A model generated the notes under the pieces. The model saw only the letters and a list, made by a program, of their open reading frames with translations, searched no databases and was not told the origin of the DNA. A DNA stretch of 64,000 nucleotides, from contig NC_061798.1 in assembly GCF_021462225.1 (NCBI RefSeq), forward strand, positions 19,304,820 to 19,368,819, in the 5' to 3' direction. This stretch comes from Girardinichthys multiradiatus (Eukaryota > Chordata > Actinopteri > Cyprinodontiformes > Goodeidae). The position numbers and the translations under genes are program-made. Positions 35,824 to 46,784 of this stretch are shown in pieces; position 1 is the stretch's first letter, and each line of letters opens with the position of its first letter.

Positions 35824-37260
35824 CAGGTCATTCTCAAAATATTAGCATATTTCGTCCGACCAATAAAAGAAAAGTGTTTTTAATACAAAAAACGTCAACC
35901 TTCAAATAATCATGTACAGTTATGCACTCAATACTTGGTCGGGAATCCTTTGGCAGAAATGACTGCTTCAATGCGGCGTGGCATGGAGGCAATCAGCCTG
36001 TGGCACTGCTGAGGTCTTATGGAGGCCCAGGATGCTTCGATAGCGGCCTTTAGCTCATCCAGAGTGTTGGGTCTTGAGTCTCTCAACGTTCTCTTCACAA
36101 TATCCCACAGATTCTCTATGGGGTTCAGGTCAGGAGAGTTGGCAGGCCAATTGAGCACAGTGATACCATAGTCAGTAAACCATTTACCAGTGGTTTTGGC
36201 ACTGTGAGCAGGTGCCAGGTTGTGCTAAAAAATGAAATCTTCATCTCCATAAAGCTTTTCAGCAGATGGAAGCATGAAGTGCTCCAAAATCTCCTGATAG
36301 CTAGCTGCATTGACCCTGCCCTTGATAAAACACAGTGGACCAACACCAGCAGCTGACACGGCACCCCAGACCATCACTGACTGTGGGTACTTGACACTGG
36401 ACTTCTGGCATTTTGACATTTCCTTCTCCCCAGTCTTCCTCCAGACTCTGGCACCTTGATTTCCGAATGACATGCAGAATTTGCTTTCATCCGAAAAAAG
36501 TACTTTGGACCACTGAGCAACAGTCCAGTGCTGCTTCTCTGTAGCCCAGGTCAGGCGCTTCTGCCGCTGTTTCTGGTTCAAAACTGGCTTGACCTGGGGA
36601 ATGCGGCACCTGTAGCCCATTTCCTGCACACGCCTGTGCACGGTGGCTCTGGATGTTTCTACTCCAGACACAGTCCACTGCTTCCGCAGGTCCCCCAAGG
36701 TCTGGAATTGGCCCTTCTCCACAATCTTCCTCAGGGTCCGGTCACTTCTTCTCGTTGTGCAGCGTTTTCTGCCACACTTTTTCCTTCCCACAAACTTCCC
36801 ACTGAGGTGCCTTGATACAGCACTCTGGGAACAGCCTATTCGTTCAGAGATTTCTTTCTGTGTCTTACCCTCTTGCTTGAGGGTGTCAATAGTGGCCTTC
36901 TGGACAGCAGTCAGGTCGGCAGTCTTACCCATGATTGGGGTTTTGAGTGATGAACCAGGCTGGGAGTTTTAAAGGCCTCAGGAATCTTTTGCAGGTGTTT
37001 AGAGTTAACTCGTTGATTCAGATGATTAGGTTCATAGCTCGTTTAGAGACCCTTTTAATGATATGCTAATTTTGTGAGATAGGAATTTTGGGTTTTCATG
37101 AGCTGTATGCCAAAATCATCCATATTAAGACAATAAAAGACCTGAAATATTTCAGTTAGTGTGCAATGAATCTAAAATATATGAATGTTAAATTTTCATC
37201 ATGACATTATGGAAAATAATGAACTTTATCACAATATGCTAATATTTTGAGAAGGACCTG
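35824..37260 (-). mobile_element. Tc1-like transposon, family A, copy 1 (near full length)
   Basis: A 1437-bp element with inverted ends (CAGGTCATTCTCAAAATATT on the left; the right end is the same with one mismatch over this stretch) and flanking TA at 35822-35823 and 37261-37262. The right end has outer and inner direct repeats about 180 bp apart (an ATATGCTAATTTTGTGAG-like inner copy at about 37060), the IR/DR layout of some fish Tc1 elements. The left end has only one such repeat, running straight into the stretch that normally follows the inner copy, so about 180-190 bp are deleted there. It carries a broken transposase on the minus strand. Confidence 0.9.
35928..36932 (-). pseudogene. 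Tc1-like transposase, family A, copy 1 (one in-frame stop)
   Basis: Two frames, 36932-36225 (235 codons) and 36158-35928, belong to one reading frame broken only by TAG after DEDFIF. The N-terminus has paired-type helix-turn-helix sequence (QKEISERIGCSQSAVSRHL and a second domain around VETSRATVHRRVQEM) that would bind the terminal repeats. The catalytic domain has the first Asp (LFSDESKF), MVWGAVS and the final NSPDLNPIENLW carrying the last Glu of the DDE triad. Where related transposases have FQ-H/Q-D-LAPAH, this copy reads F-stop-H-N-LAPAH: the Gln codon is TAG and the second catalytic Asp is Asn. It cannot make active transposase. Length to the final stop is about 335 codons, usual for Tc1. 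Confidence 0.9.
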
Positions 37261-37262
37261 TA

Positions 37263-38430
37263 CTATAGTCAAATACCAGCAGGTTTTCCTTCAGTTTGTT
37301 CTTAAAAGTGAAGAAATCAGAACTGTACCACAAATATATTTACAGCTATATATTATATAAACTGCAATACAATAAACTTAACTGAAACCATGCTTGTGTC
37401 TTTAGAATTTACACCTCTATACTGTCACTATTTGGATAAATGCTACATACAATAAATGTAATAAAATTAAACAACAAATTTTCTGAAGAAGAATTTGTAA
37501 TCTTGATTTCTTTCACAAAATCAAAAGAAATAAACTTTTATTAATAAAACATGCTTTTTTCCTTTTTTCCCCCTTTATTTCCTATACCTTTTTTGTTTTG
37601 TATCAGTTTGAATCTGCAATAAAGGTTCTGTTGTGTGTATTCTGCAGACAGTCTATTAATGTTATATATCCTCAGAGGCACTAGTTGATGCAAGATCCAG
37701 AAGAGTTAAAAGGCAAATACATTTAATGTTGGGATATGAAAGTTTCTTCTTCAGTCTTTTTAAATATGTGGATTTGCTTCTCTCCAGTGGTGATTGTTGT
37801 GAACCGCATGTGACTCACAAATAGGACCACAAGAGGGCAGCATTTTAACAGCGTAAAAATAGAGTAGGCCATTGACAGGACAGCACATGCTGCTGACTCT
37901 ACTCTTACTGGAAAAGATGAAGGAACTGAATGTAAGAAAAGATGGGCACTTGCAATTTATCAGCATATAATTAGCCAACCTTTATTAAAGTTTGGTATAA
38001 CTAATAATAGAGCTGAAAAAAAAAAAACCCTATCTAATGTTCTTTCACCTTGTTAATTTCAGAAAATTTACATGTAAGTAAAAATAAATTGGCACATTTG
38101 GCACATTTATAAATTAACATTTGTAGCTATAGTGAAATACATCAACCTAATTGAATGAGTAAGGAGGTGAGCCACAAATATTTTATTTAATGTAAACAGT
38201 ATCCTAGAGAAAAAAAAAAGTCCAGCTTGTGACCTACACATATAGTATTAAACACATTGAGGGGATGAGCATGGCAGCCCAGGCCACAGACTTATGGTGT
38301 TGCGAGAACCCATTGGAGATAACCTGTAATATGATGGTGATCGATGGTGATCAGCATGAGAAGCATATTAGTTTGAACTTTTAATGGTGCATTAGAAAAT
38401 GTTCGTTTTTGAGGGTGGAAAAATTAAACA
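37263..38430. other. AT-rich intergenic DNA, no feature recognised
   Basis: No transposase code, promoter boxes or exon-like frames seen. There is a short A run at about 38018. Confidence 0.5.
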
Positions 38431-38439
38431 TCAAACAGC

Positions 38440-38870
38440 TCCAGTGGTTGGGTTCACAAGTTGAAATTTATTGTATATTCTGCTCTGATCCACATGGGGT
38501 CAAAACTATACATTGTCCTTAACTAAAATTTGGATAAATGTGTCTTTTGATAAGCTTCCAGTTGGTGATCATTATCTTGGAAAACCAAGTGGTCTCCAAA
38601 TTATGGCAAAAAAAAAAGTGTGCTTGCAATGGTATAAAAAACGTTATTTGTGTCATGCAACTTTAAAACTTTGGTCACAACCACTTGGTCCATACTGATA
38701 ATATAAAATAAAACCTCTTTTTTTTCTTTATCAAATAGAAGAATAAATCTGAAACAGACCCACAGCATTATGCTGCCACCACCATTTCTGACGCCTGGCA
38801 CTGTTTGAAAGTGACACCAAGATTTCTCCAAACCGACTTGTCAGTGTCGTAGCTCACTATTTGAATTTAT
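38440..38870 (-). mobile_element. Tc1-like remnant (family E or relative)
   Basis: GATCCACATGGGGTCAAAAC is close to the terminal sequence at 9885-9905. AGACCCACAGCATTATGCTG then CCACCACCATTTCTGACGCC is the reversed catalytic-core code found in Tc1 transposases. The stretch between is too decayed to read. Confidence 0.55.
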
Positions 38871-40176
38871 AATAAAATATAGTATGTAGTAGTCAGACGA
38901 ACATAACAAAGATTTCTTTAAATTAAACATTTTTAGAGCACTTTTGGTACTGCCACACAGTGTCTGCACACGTGTCCTTAAAAACAAAAATTCAACCAGA
39001 AAATATCAGCTATTCATAATTCAGGTTTTTTATTTTTTATTTTACTCAGTATTTACCTGTTTATTTTTAAATGTGGTAATGAAACTGAGTACAACTCTGT
39101 CATATACTGTAAATCTAAGTTGGGATAACAGAGAATTGCCTGAGTTTGGTGTTTTTAAGCCAGCTGAAAAATTGTCGCTGCTTGAATTTCTGGTTTGTGG
39201 ATATGATCCCCCTGTTCCCTGTAAACTTTGCCTTTTCTTTACTAAGCAGTGCACAGTGCTGTGCATCGTTCCTAATTATAATCCTTCACTGTACTGTACT
39301 TGTTCCCACTGCAGGATCTCTTTAAGATGCAAAATGCTAATGCCCTTCCTCTCTTTAACACCACCGCTGAAGTTATTAACTCACCGGTCCAAAGGGGTCA
39401 ACATTCCTTCCACTCCAAATCAACTCCTGCTGCTGGAGTTACACATCAACCACAGTTAAACTTTGTTTGGAAACCTGATGCTGGGGCTGAAAATTAGACG
39501 TCCTGCATGTACTGTATCTGAGAAAGTCAGCATCTCCTGCAAGCGGCATGACATTTTGAGTCAGCAAGGTTGCTCAGCTGTAGTGTGTGTTTTGTTACAG
39601 GACCACAGTCTCATAACTCTGGCAGCTCTACCACCCAGGCAAACATAGTAGAGTGTCCTGTGGAAAGGCAACATATCCAGTGACAAACACTGGCCAGATT
39701 GACATCAGAGGATTTCTGACCTCACAAGCCAGGCACAGCTAACAAAATTCTTTTTTTTTTTACGAATTTCTTATTTAATAACTGTACACTACAGTTGTTC
39801 TATTTTTTCTAAAAACCCACTTTTATTCTTTAGCTTTAAGTTTTAGTTGATCAGAATTGATAATTATGTTCCTTAGTTGTAACTATTATCCTCCATGATT
39901 AAAAACTGTTGTTTTATTGAAGACTTATACTTTCTGTTTTCTTCCTCGATTACTGACTTGACCGAGTCACTGCTAGCTCATCATAGAGTTAAGACTTTAC
40001 AAAGGGAAGGGTGTCATTATTATCTGCAACCTTTTAATGGTAGTGATAAGTGCAAAATGCTAATACCCAAAAAAAAGAAATCTAAAAGTAATAAACAGGC
40101 TGATTGGAGTGTAAAATGTTAGTATTTACTCAATCATACCCAAAGCAGTAAATTATTAACTTTATATATTAGGCTA
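38871..40176. other. intergenic DNA, only unsupported frames
   Basis: The longest non-transposon frame in the window (171 codons, 38944-39459 plus) lies here. Its translation is rich in Leu, Cys and Ser with no recognisable domain, and overlapping frames of similar quality exist, so I treat it as chance. Confidence 0.5.
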
Positions 40177-40201
40177 CTCTCTCTCTCTCTCTCTCTCTCT
40201 T
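40177..40201. repeat. (CT)n microsatellite
   Basis: Twelve CT units, 10 bp upstream of the telomere-like repeat. Confidence 0.95.
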
Positions 40202-40213
40202 GTCTCAGGTGTT

Positions 40214-40244
40214 TTAGGGTTAGGGTAAGAGGGTTAGGGTTAGG
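40214..40244. repeat. short interstitial telomere-like repeat (TTAGGG)n
   Basis: Two TTAGGG units, an AAGAGGG interruption, then TTAGGG and TTAGG, with the G-rich strand as given. Confidence 0.9.
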
Positions 40245-40261
40245 AAAACAGGTTTTCTTAA

Positions 40262-40385
40262 GCTCCATCCATTTTCAACCTTCTGAAGAAAATTATCCCC
40301 ACAGCATGGTAGTGCCACCACCATGTTTCACTCTGGGTATGGTGATGGGTAAAGTGATGTGCCGTGTAAGTCTCCCCCCATCAGT
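40262..40385 (-). pseudogene. Tc1-like family B transposase fragment
   Basis: CTCCATCCATTTTCAACCTT, ATCCCCACAGCATGGTAGTG and CCACCACCATGTTTCACTCT are reversed catalytic-core code, GGGSxMxWG region, with many changes. Confidence 0.7.
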
Positions 40386-43300
40386 GGTTGATTGAGAGCA
40401 TCAGACATTACACTATCAAACCTTGTCAAAGGTGTGGGGTCAGGTCGAAAGGTCTTAAAATACAACTGCTCACAAAGCTATTCCTGTTCAAATTGTAAAA
40501 TTGTCCTATTTTTAAGTAAAAGCTTGAAGATGATGAATGTGCTTAAATCTAAATAAATGTTGATGTTTTACAAGTTTGAAAATTATTGTGGCAATGAACA
40601 TATAACTATACAATAATTGAGAACAATAATCTGGTTACATTGCTGCTAACTTTATACCATGCTTCTTATTAAGCTACCAAAAATGGGCAAATATTAATCG
40701 TCCATAAAAAATTTTTAAATTAGTAGTTTGTACGTGTTTAATTTCTCTAACATTTAATCTTGGTGGGCTCCAGATATTTTTAAGGGAAAAGTGGTGTTTA
40801 AAAAATATGAGTTCTTCCTGTTCTTTAGGAACTGCTCATTAAAACCATGATTTCCAGCTACAGTTCACTAAATAAGTCAGTCAGTGACATGGTCACGCAT
40901 CCTCTTCCTGGATTTCAAAAATAACCCGCAAACATGCACAGTTCAGGTCACAGGGTTATCGCTCACATTTCATTCCTCACTGTGTGATCATCGGATGAAA
41001 CACAGACTCGAAGGAACTTACCATACGTCGTTTTTTTTCTTTGTCTTTCAAAAGTTAACACAAGACTCTATATTTATTATAAGCCCCTTTCTGCTTTAGT
41101 CTATCTTTGTCTGCTTCCTCTTGTAATCTAAACATCCATTTTTATTGTACGTACTTCCTATTCCATGTGCTTTGTTGTTCTGAGCTAAAGCTTGGTGGGG
41201 TTTATGATCACATGAAGTCTTTATTGTAAACTTCAGACAATCATATTTGCACTGCTAATACATGTAGTATGATGATTAGGTGTTTGCCCCACTACAGGTT
41301 CCAGTTCAGCAAGAAACAAATGTATGCCAGACAAAGATACCCTGATTAAATACATGATGATTTTAAGACACAATTGTGATCAATTATTTCAGTTTATTTG
41401 AAGTGCAATTTTTCATTGTATTGTGGCCTATTCTACAGCAGGTCCTTTGAATCTAAGTTGTTTGAGTTTTCTTCACATGATTGATACTTTACAGAAGGTC
41501 TGACTCATAAACCAGAGCGCTCGAAACATTGGTCAGCTTTCTGTTTGTCAACGATAAATTTTTATCAAATAGATCAAATAGAAATTTAGAATAATCAATG
41601 GGGTAACAAGAGTCACATGTGGTATATACATCAGGCTGAAATAAACCAAAAAGCATCTTTATTGTGGATACTATTAAAGATTCTAACATTTAATGTGTAA
41701 ACAGAATTAAACCGGCAATGTTATTAACAGAAGAATCAGAAGAAGAAGGAGAAGAAGAAAGCAGTATACATAGCTTTAAGCTAAATTGAAAACAAAGTTC
41801 ACTTTTTTTAGTTCGCATTTTTGCTTCCTCCATCAAGCCAGACACCCTGTGCTAATGATGACAGCTGCTGCCTATAGTGCTGATTCTAATGAAAAGGAGA
41901 AAATGAACAAGGAACAAACTATGCTGAGCAAAACAAACACCCAGACAAATGGGCAACAGGTCAGCTATTAGTCTCTTATTGATGTATGCTATTTGCAGTG
42001 TAACCTGGAATAAAGACATTGCTATACTGTAAGACAAGGGATCTCTATCCAATAAACTACAGTCATCATTTTAGCTATATTAATTTTTTTAAATGTTTAT
42101 TTTTTATTGTTTTACATACAATTTTAAACATGTTTTAAAAAACATTAACATATATGTTTAATAACTGATGTGGTTTAGCATTGCTATAAATAATTCTAAA
42201 CTTTCTGAGCTTACCTCACTTAATAAGACATATTATTTGCAATATTTTTGAAAGAAAACCAACTCCTTATTTTTAGTTACTGTGTATTTATTGTGTGGTA
42301 GCTCTCGGTTTTATGTTTCACAGTTTTTACATCCCACACAACAAATGTTTACAGCATATTAATACTTGAAAAGTTAGCATTGTGAGCCAAAGATTTTAAA
42401 AGTGGCACTGCAGTTTCCTATGTTGAGTTGTACTAATCACAAGACTTTTAATCAGGCTCTGGGAATAATAGCATAGCTCAGAAGTGTCATGCAGAGCTTA
42501 AATTTAACTTTTGGTTATTTAGAACTAATTTCTGTGAAAATATTTTTTATTTCTTTGAGCATCTGAAAAAGGCAGCTTATGAGTTAACATGTCTGACAGA
42601 GAGACTTCAGAGTGGAGGGGGTGTAGAGGAGGAGGAGGGAGGCATCAGTTTCAGAGAGAGAGAACAGATTTCGCCCAAACACTTTGTGACAGAGCTCCTT
42701 GTTACACGAAAGCAACAGAAAACAAAGACCTCTGGCCAAGGCCTGTTGCGCAACACATGGTATGATAGTGCACACTAAAGGGGAGTGAAATAGAGAAAGG
42801 GGCAAGGGAAGAAAAAAGGATAAGGATGGAAAACCTGAAGGTTAATCAATATATATTGTGTTTGCCTTGACTACTCTGGGTATTTCAGAATTATTACCTC
42901 TGGTTAATAGATGTGTTATAATCAGGACCATACTTACATTTGTTAAATGAAGGCCATTTGTTTCTATGCATTGGTAAATTATCACACAGTTTTTTTTTTC
43001 TGTAACATGTGGTTAAATTCATTATGCAGGGGAAGTAAACTGAACGAAAATTGAGGTGTACAGCTTTAAAAACATCTACAGCAGGTAGAGTAACAGTGTC
43101 TGAAAATAATGTTTCTAAGAAAAAGAAAACAAATCCAGAAAGCATCTGACACATCAGGCTTCAACCAATCCTTGCTATGTGCCATGTTTCAGCTTAGGAT
43201 TTATCTTGCTGGAACCGAAATACCATTTTATGTCTCTAAAAATATGCTTTCCTTTATTAGATTTATCTAAACAAAGCATTCTGTTACAAGTTGACACAAC

Positions 43301-43782
43301 ACTGCTTCATCCCTTGAGTTTAAAGTCATTTTTAAGAAAGGAAGTATGGCTTATTGAGAAAAAAATGCATATATAAATGAAGGGAAGTCTTCTCCACCGT
43401 AATAGACAGTATTTATACTAACTATATGTAGCACTTTTACAATTGCTCCAAACCAGAACTGTTAAAAGTACAGGGCAAGCCTTCTTAGCATGGTTCAAAC
43501 TGGTTTCAGAGAGGTCAGAGAACAGAAGAGGAGAAACATTACACAGCAAACCCCTATATGCAAAATTTAATTAAAGGAATGCTCTGTTTCACAGTTTTTA
43601 CCACTCTTACAGAAGATAACTAATTAAAGAACATTTTAAAACATTCAGTTAAGCCTGAATCTATATATCCCTCGATGCAATGAAAACTGAACTACAAACC
43701 CAGTCATGATGTTATTAAACAAAAAATCTAAAAAATCAAATGTATGCACAGGAATATAATCATTTCAATACAATCATATAGA
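40386..43782. other. AT-rich intergenic DNA, nothing recognised
   Basis: About 3.4 kb with a (GAA)-rich patch at 41730-41760 and a purine-rich patch at about 42600-42660. No exon or transposon piece that I can support. Confidence 0.5.
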
Positions 43783-43891
43783 CGAGCTATGAACCTAATC
43801 ATCTGAATCAACGAGTTAACTCTAAACACCTGCAAAAGAATCCTGAGGCCTTTAAAACTCCCAGCCTGGTTCTTCACTCAAAACCCCAATC

Positions 43892-44896
43892 GTGGGAAAG
43901 ACTGCCGACCTGACTGCTGTCCAGAAGGCCACTATTGACACCCTCAAGCAAGAGGGTAAGACACAGAAAGAAATATCTGAACGAATAGGCTGTTCCCAGA
44001 GTGCTGTATCAAGGCACCTCAATGGGAAGTCTGTGGGAAGGAAAAAGTGTGTCAGAAAACGCTGCACAATGAGAAGAGGTGACCGGACCCTGAGGAAGAT
44101 TGTGGAGAAGGGCCGATTCCAGACCTTGGGGGACCTGCGGAAGCAGTGGACTGAGTCTGGAGTAGAAACATCCAGAGCCACCGTGCACAGGCGTGTGCAG
44201 GAAATGGGCCACAGGTGCCACATTCCCCAGGTCAAGCCACTTTTGAACCAGAAACAGCAGCAGAAGCGCCTGACCTGGGCTACAGAGAAGCAACACTGGA
44301 CTGTTGCTCAGTGGTCCAAAGTACTTTTTTCGGATGAAAGCAAATTCTGCATGTCATTCGGAAATCAAGGTGCCAGAGTCTGGAGGAAGACTGGGGAGAT
44401 TGAAATGCCAAAATGCCAGAAGTCCAGTGTCAAGTACCCACAGTCAGTGATGGTCTGGGGTGCCGTGTCAGCTGCTGGTGTTGGTCCACTGTGTTTTATC
44501 AAGAGCAGGGTCAATGCAGCTAGCTATCAGGAGATTTTGGAGCACTTCATGCTTCCATCTGCTGAAAAGCTTTATGGAGATGAAGATTTCATTTTTTAGC
44601 ACAACCTGGCACCTGCTCACAGTGCCAAAACCACTGGTAAATGGTTTACTGACCATGGTATCATTGTGCTCAATTGGCCTGCCAACTCTCCTGACCTGAA
44701 CCCCATAGAGAATCTGTGGGATATTGTGAAGAGAACGTTGAGAGACTCAAGACCCAACACTCTGGATGAGCTAAAGGCCGCTATCGAAGCATCCTGGGCC
44801 TCCATAAGACCTCAGCAGTGCCACAGGCTGATTGCCTCCATGCCACGCCGCATTGAAGCAGTCATTTCTGCAAAAGGATTCCCGACCAAGTATTGA
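43892..44896 (+). pseudogene. Tc1-like transposase, family A, copy 2 (same stop as copy 1)
   Basis: Frames 43892-44599 (235 codons) and 44666-44896 are one reading frame, broken by TAG at 44597-44599. Domain order is as in copy 1: two helix-turn-helix units, LFSDESKF, MVWGAVS, then F-stop-HNLAPAHSAKT and NSPDLNPIENLWDIVKR. The proteins differ at roughly a dozen positions in the first 235 (for example NGKSVGRKKCV against SGKFVGRKKCG), but the TAG and the Asp-to-Asn change at the second catalytic position are identical. Neither can be catalytic. No other interruption is present in 335 codons, so the copy is young. Confidence 0.9.
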
Positions 44897-44949
44897 GTGC
44901 ATAACTGTACATGATTATTTGAAGGTTGACGTTTTTTGTATTAAAAACA

Positions 44950-45195
44950 GTCAGTCAGTCATTTTCTACCGCTTATTCCATAGTGGGTCGCGGGGGAGCT
45001 GGTGCCTATCTCCAGCAGTCTATGGGCGAGAGGCAGGGTACACCCCGGACAAGTCGCCAGTCCATCGCAGGGCAACACACAAACAACCATGCACACACTC
45101 ATTCATACACCTAAGGGCAATTTAGAGTGACCAATTAACCTAACAGGCATGTCTTTGGACTGTGGGAGGAAGCCGGAGTACCCGGTGAGAACCCA
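44950..45195 (-). repeat. SINE fragment (same family as 53338-53694), tRNA head missing
   Basis: In reverse: the (GACT)n tail, then the GACCCACTATGGAATAAGCG-type body, through CCAGTCCATCGCAGGGCAAC and GTCTTTGGACTGTGGGAGG to TACCCGGTGAGAACCCA. It stops before the tRNA-related promoter boxes. It sits inside Tc1 copy 2 with no visible target-site duplication and with loss of the Tc1 inner repeat. Confidence 0.85.
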
Positions 45196-45509
45196 CTGCC
45201 AAAATCATCCGTATTAAGACAATAAAAGACCTGAAATATTTCAGTTAGTGTGCAATGAATCTAAAATATATGAATGTTAAATTTTCATCATTACATTATA
45301 GAAAATAATGAACTTTATCACAATATGCTAATTTTTTGAGAGGGACCTGTAGGAATTGATAGAAAGAGCATTAGATAGTGTTGTGCCCCAACCATGGGTG
45401 AAACATGGACTGAACTGTACACAATCAAAGAGGTATAAACACTGGTCTGCTTTTGATCCAGTCCAAGAAGGAGAAGCCACAACTGGAATCCTCATGATGT
45501 CATGGAGCC

Positions 45510-45660
45510 ACTATTGCCTCTTTTCCACTGGCTCGTTTTAGGCGGCACGGCTCCACTAGGTTTCGTTCTACTCGGCATGATACCTGTTGAGTTTTCACTG
45601 ACCCACTGAGGGCTGAAGCTATGGCGGCAAAGCCCCTCCTACAGCCGTCAGTGTATGCTG
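45510..45660. repeat. possible MITE-like dispersed repeat
   Basis: GCCTCTTTTCCACTGGCTCG, CGGCACGGCTCCACTAGG and GTTCTACTCGGCATGATACC resemble a GC-rich fish MITE start, recalled rather than tested. No partner end found. Confidence 0.3.
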
Positions 45661-46784
45661 TCTACTATTACTGTGACATTGTCACATTACAGTAATCTGT
45701 GTAAAATAATAATAAATAAATAAATATATATTTAAAAAAAAGTCAACCAAATACTTATAATGTTTGTATTATTGTATATGCAAGAATGTCTTTTATATGT
45801 TGTTTCATCCACTGGGGATAATTACCTAGAACTCAGCCCAGCCAGCACTTATAAAATAAGGCTTAGAGGTGTTGAGGTGAGGGGGGTATGGCAGGAGAAG
45901 CAGAGAGGAGAGATGCCTCTGTCTGGACTGGTAATTCTCCAAAGTTTGCAGGAAGAAGTTAACATTTTGGGTTTTATAAGGAAGTTTTTGTCTCAGTCGT
46001 GGTAATAACAAGGACAAGGACAGAGCAAAAACAGACTTTTCACTGTGGTGAAGTTAGTTTTAAGTTGGATATTGGATATTCGTGCTCCATGGATTCAGTG
46101 GGATCTTCCTCCCCTTTGACCCGATGCAGGCAGTCTGCTTACAGGCAGCTGCTCTGTGTCTGCTTCCTCCTCCTGCAGATGCTAATTCATTTAAGGACCA
46201 TAAATAAGTTTTTGAACCAAACACGCTGTTTAATGGTGGTATTGTTATGTGTGTTTTTGGGGGAAATGTTTGTGCATCTAAACAGCTGTTTTTATGTGTG
46301 ATCATCTGATTTAGGATGTTATTAATTACAATGCCTGCCTACATGTAATTCAGAAAGCTGATGTGTCCTTTTTTTCATTTAGCCTTCAGGCATCGTTTAT
46401 GATTTGTAAATAGTAAAATGATACTTGGGTTTCACTTGAATCCGTGTATCATTCGTTCTTTTCATAGTCAATTAAGATCTCAAAATAGGAAAATGAAAAA
46501 ACAGTTCGCTGCTTGTTTATAAATCTGATACCAACAAACAAATAACGGGTCATTTTTTGTACCAGTCTATTTTTTCTGTGTTGTGTTTTATCATTAAGAC
46601 AATCTTTATTTCAATGAGATGTTTCAAACACTGATGGTCCGGTAATGTGAGTTTGCTCCATTTTATCTGTGTTTTACCCTTATTGTCTTGAACCAACCTG
46701 CTAAAAATAGATTTAAATTTTGATTAAAACATTCCAGCTTCTTCATTTGCATCGTAATCTTTAAATAGCATGCTTCCAGCACTT
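45661..46784. other. intergenic DNA, nothing recognised
   Basis: Contains short frames only. None has domain-like content. Confidence 0.5.

Larger units (their letters stand above)
43783..45349 (+). mobile_element. Tc1-like transposon, family A, copy 2 (5' terminal repeat missing, SINE fragment inside)
   Basis: Homology to copy 1 starts abruptly at CGAGCTATGAACCTAATCAT, so the 5' outer and inner repeats are lost. The transposase follows. After the final codon the 3' leader runs to GTATTAAAAACA (44949), a SINE fragment occupies 44950-45195, and then comes the long terminal repeat (GCCAAAATCATCCGTATTAA to GAGAGGGACCTG) with TA at 45350-45351. This end retains the outer about 150 bp that copy 1 has lost at its 3' side, confirming that the original element had long inverted ends. 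Confidence 0.85.

Noticed and set aside
36225..36932. 235-codon frame as an intact transposase gene
   Set aside because: It ends at a TAG inside the catalytic domain, the remaining residues follow in the same frame, and a catalytic Asp is Asn. It is a pseudogene.
38944..39459. 171-codon frame, the longest outside transposons
   Set aside because: No domain, no splice or start context, and competing frames on both strands of similar length. Treated as chance.
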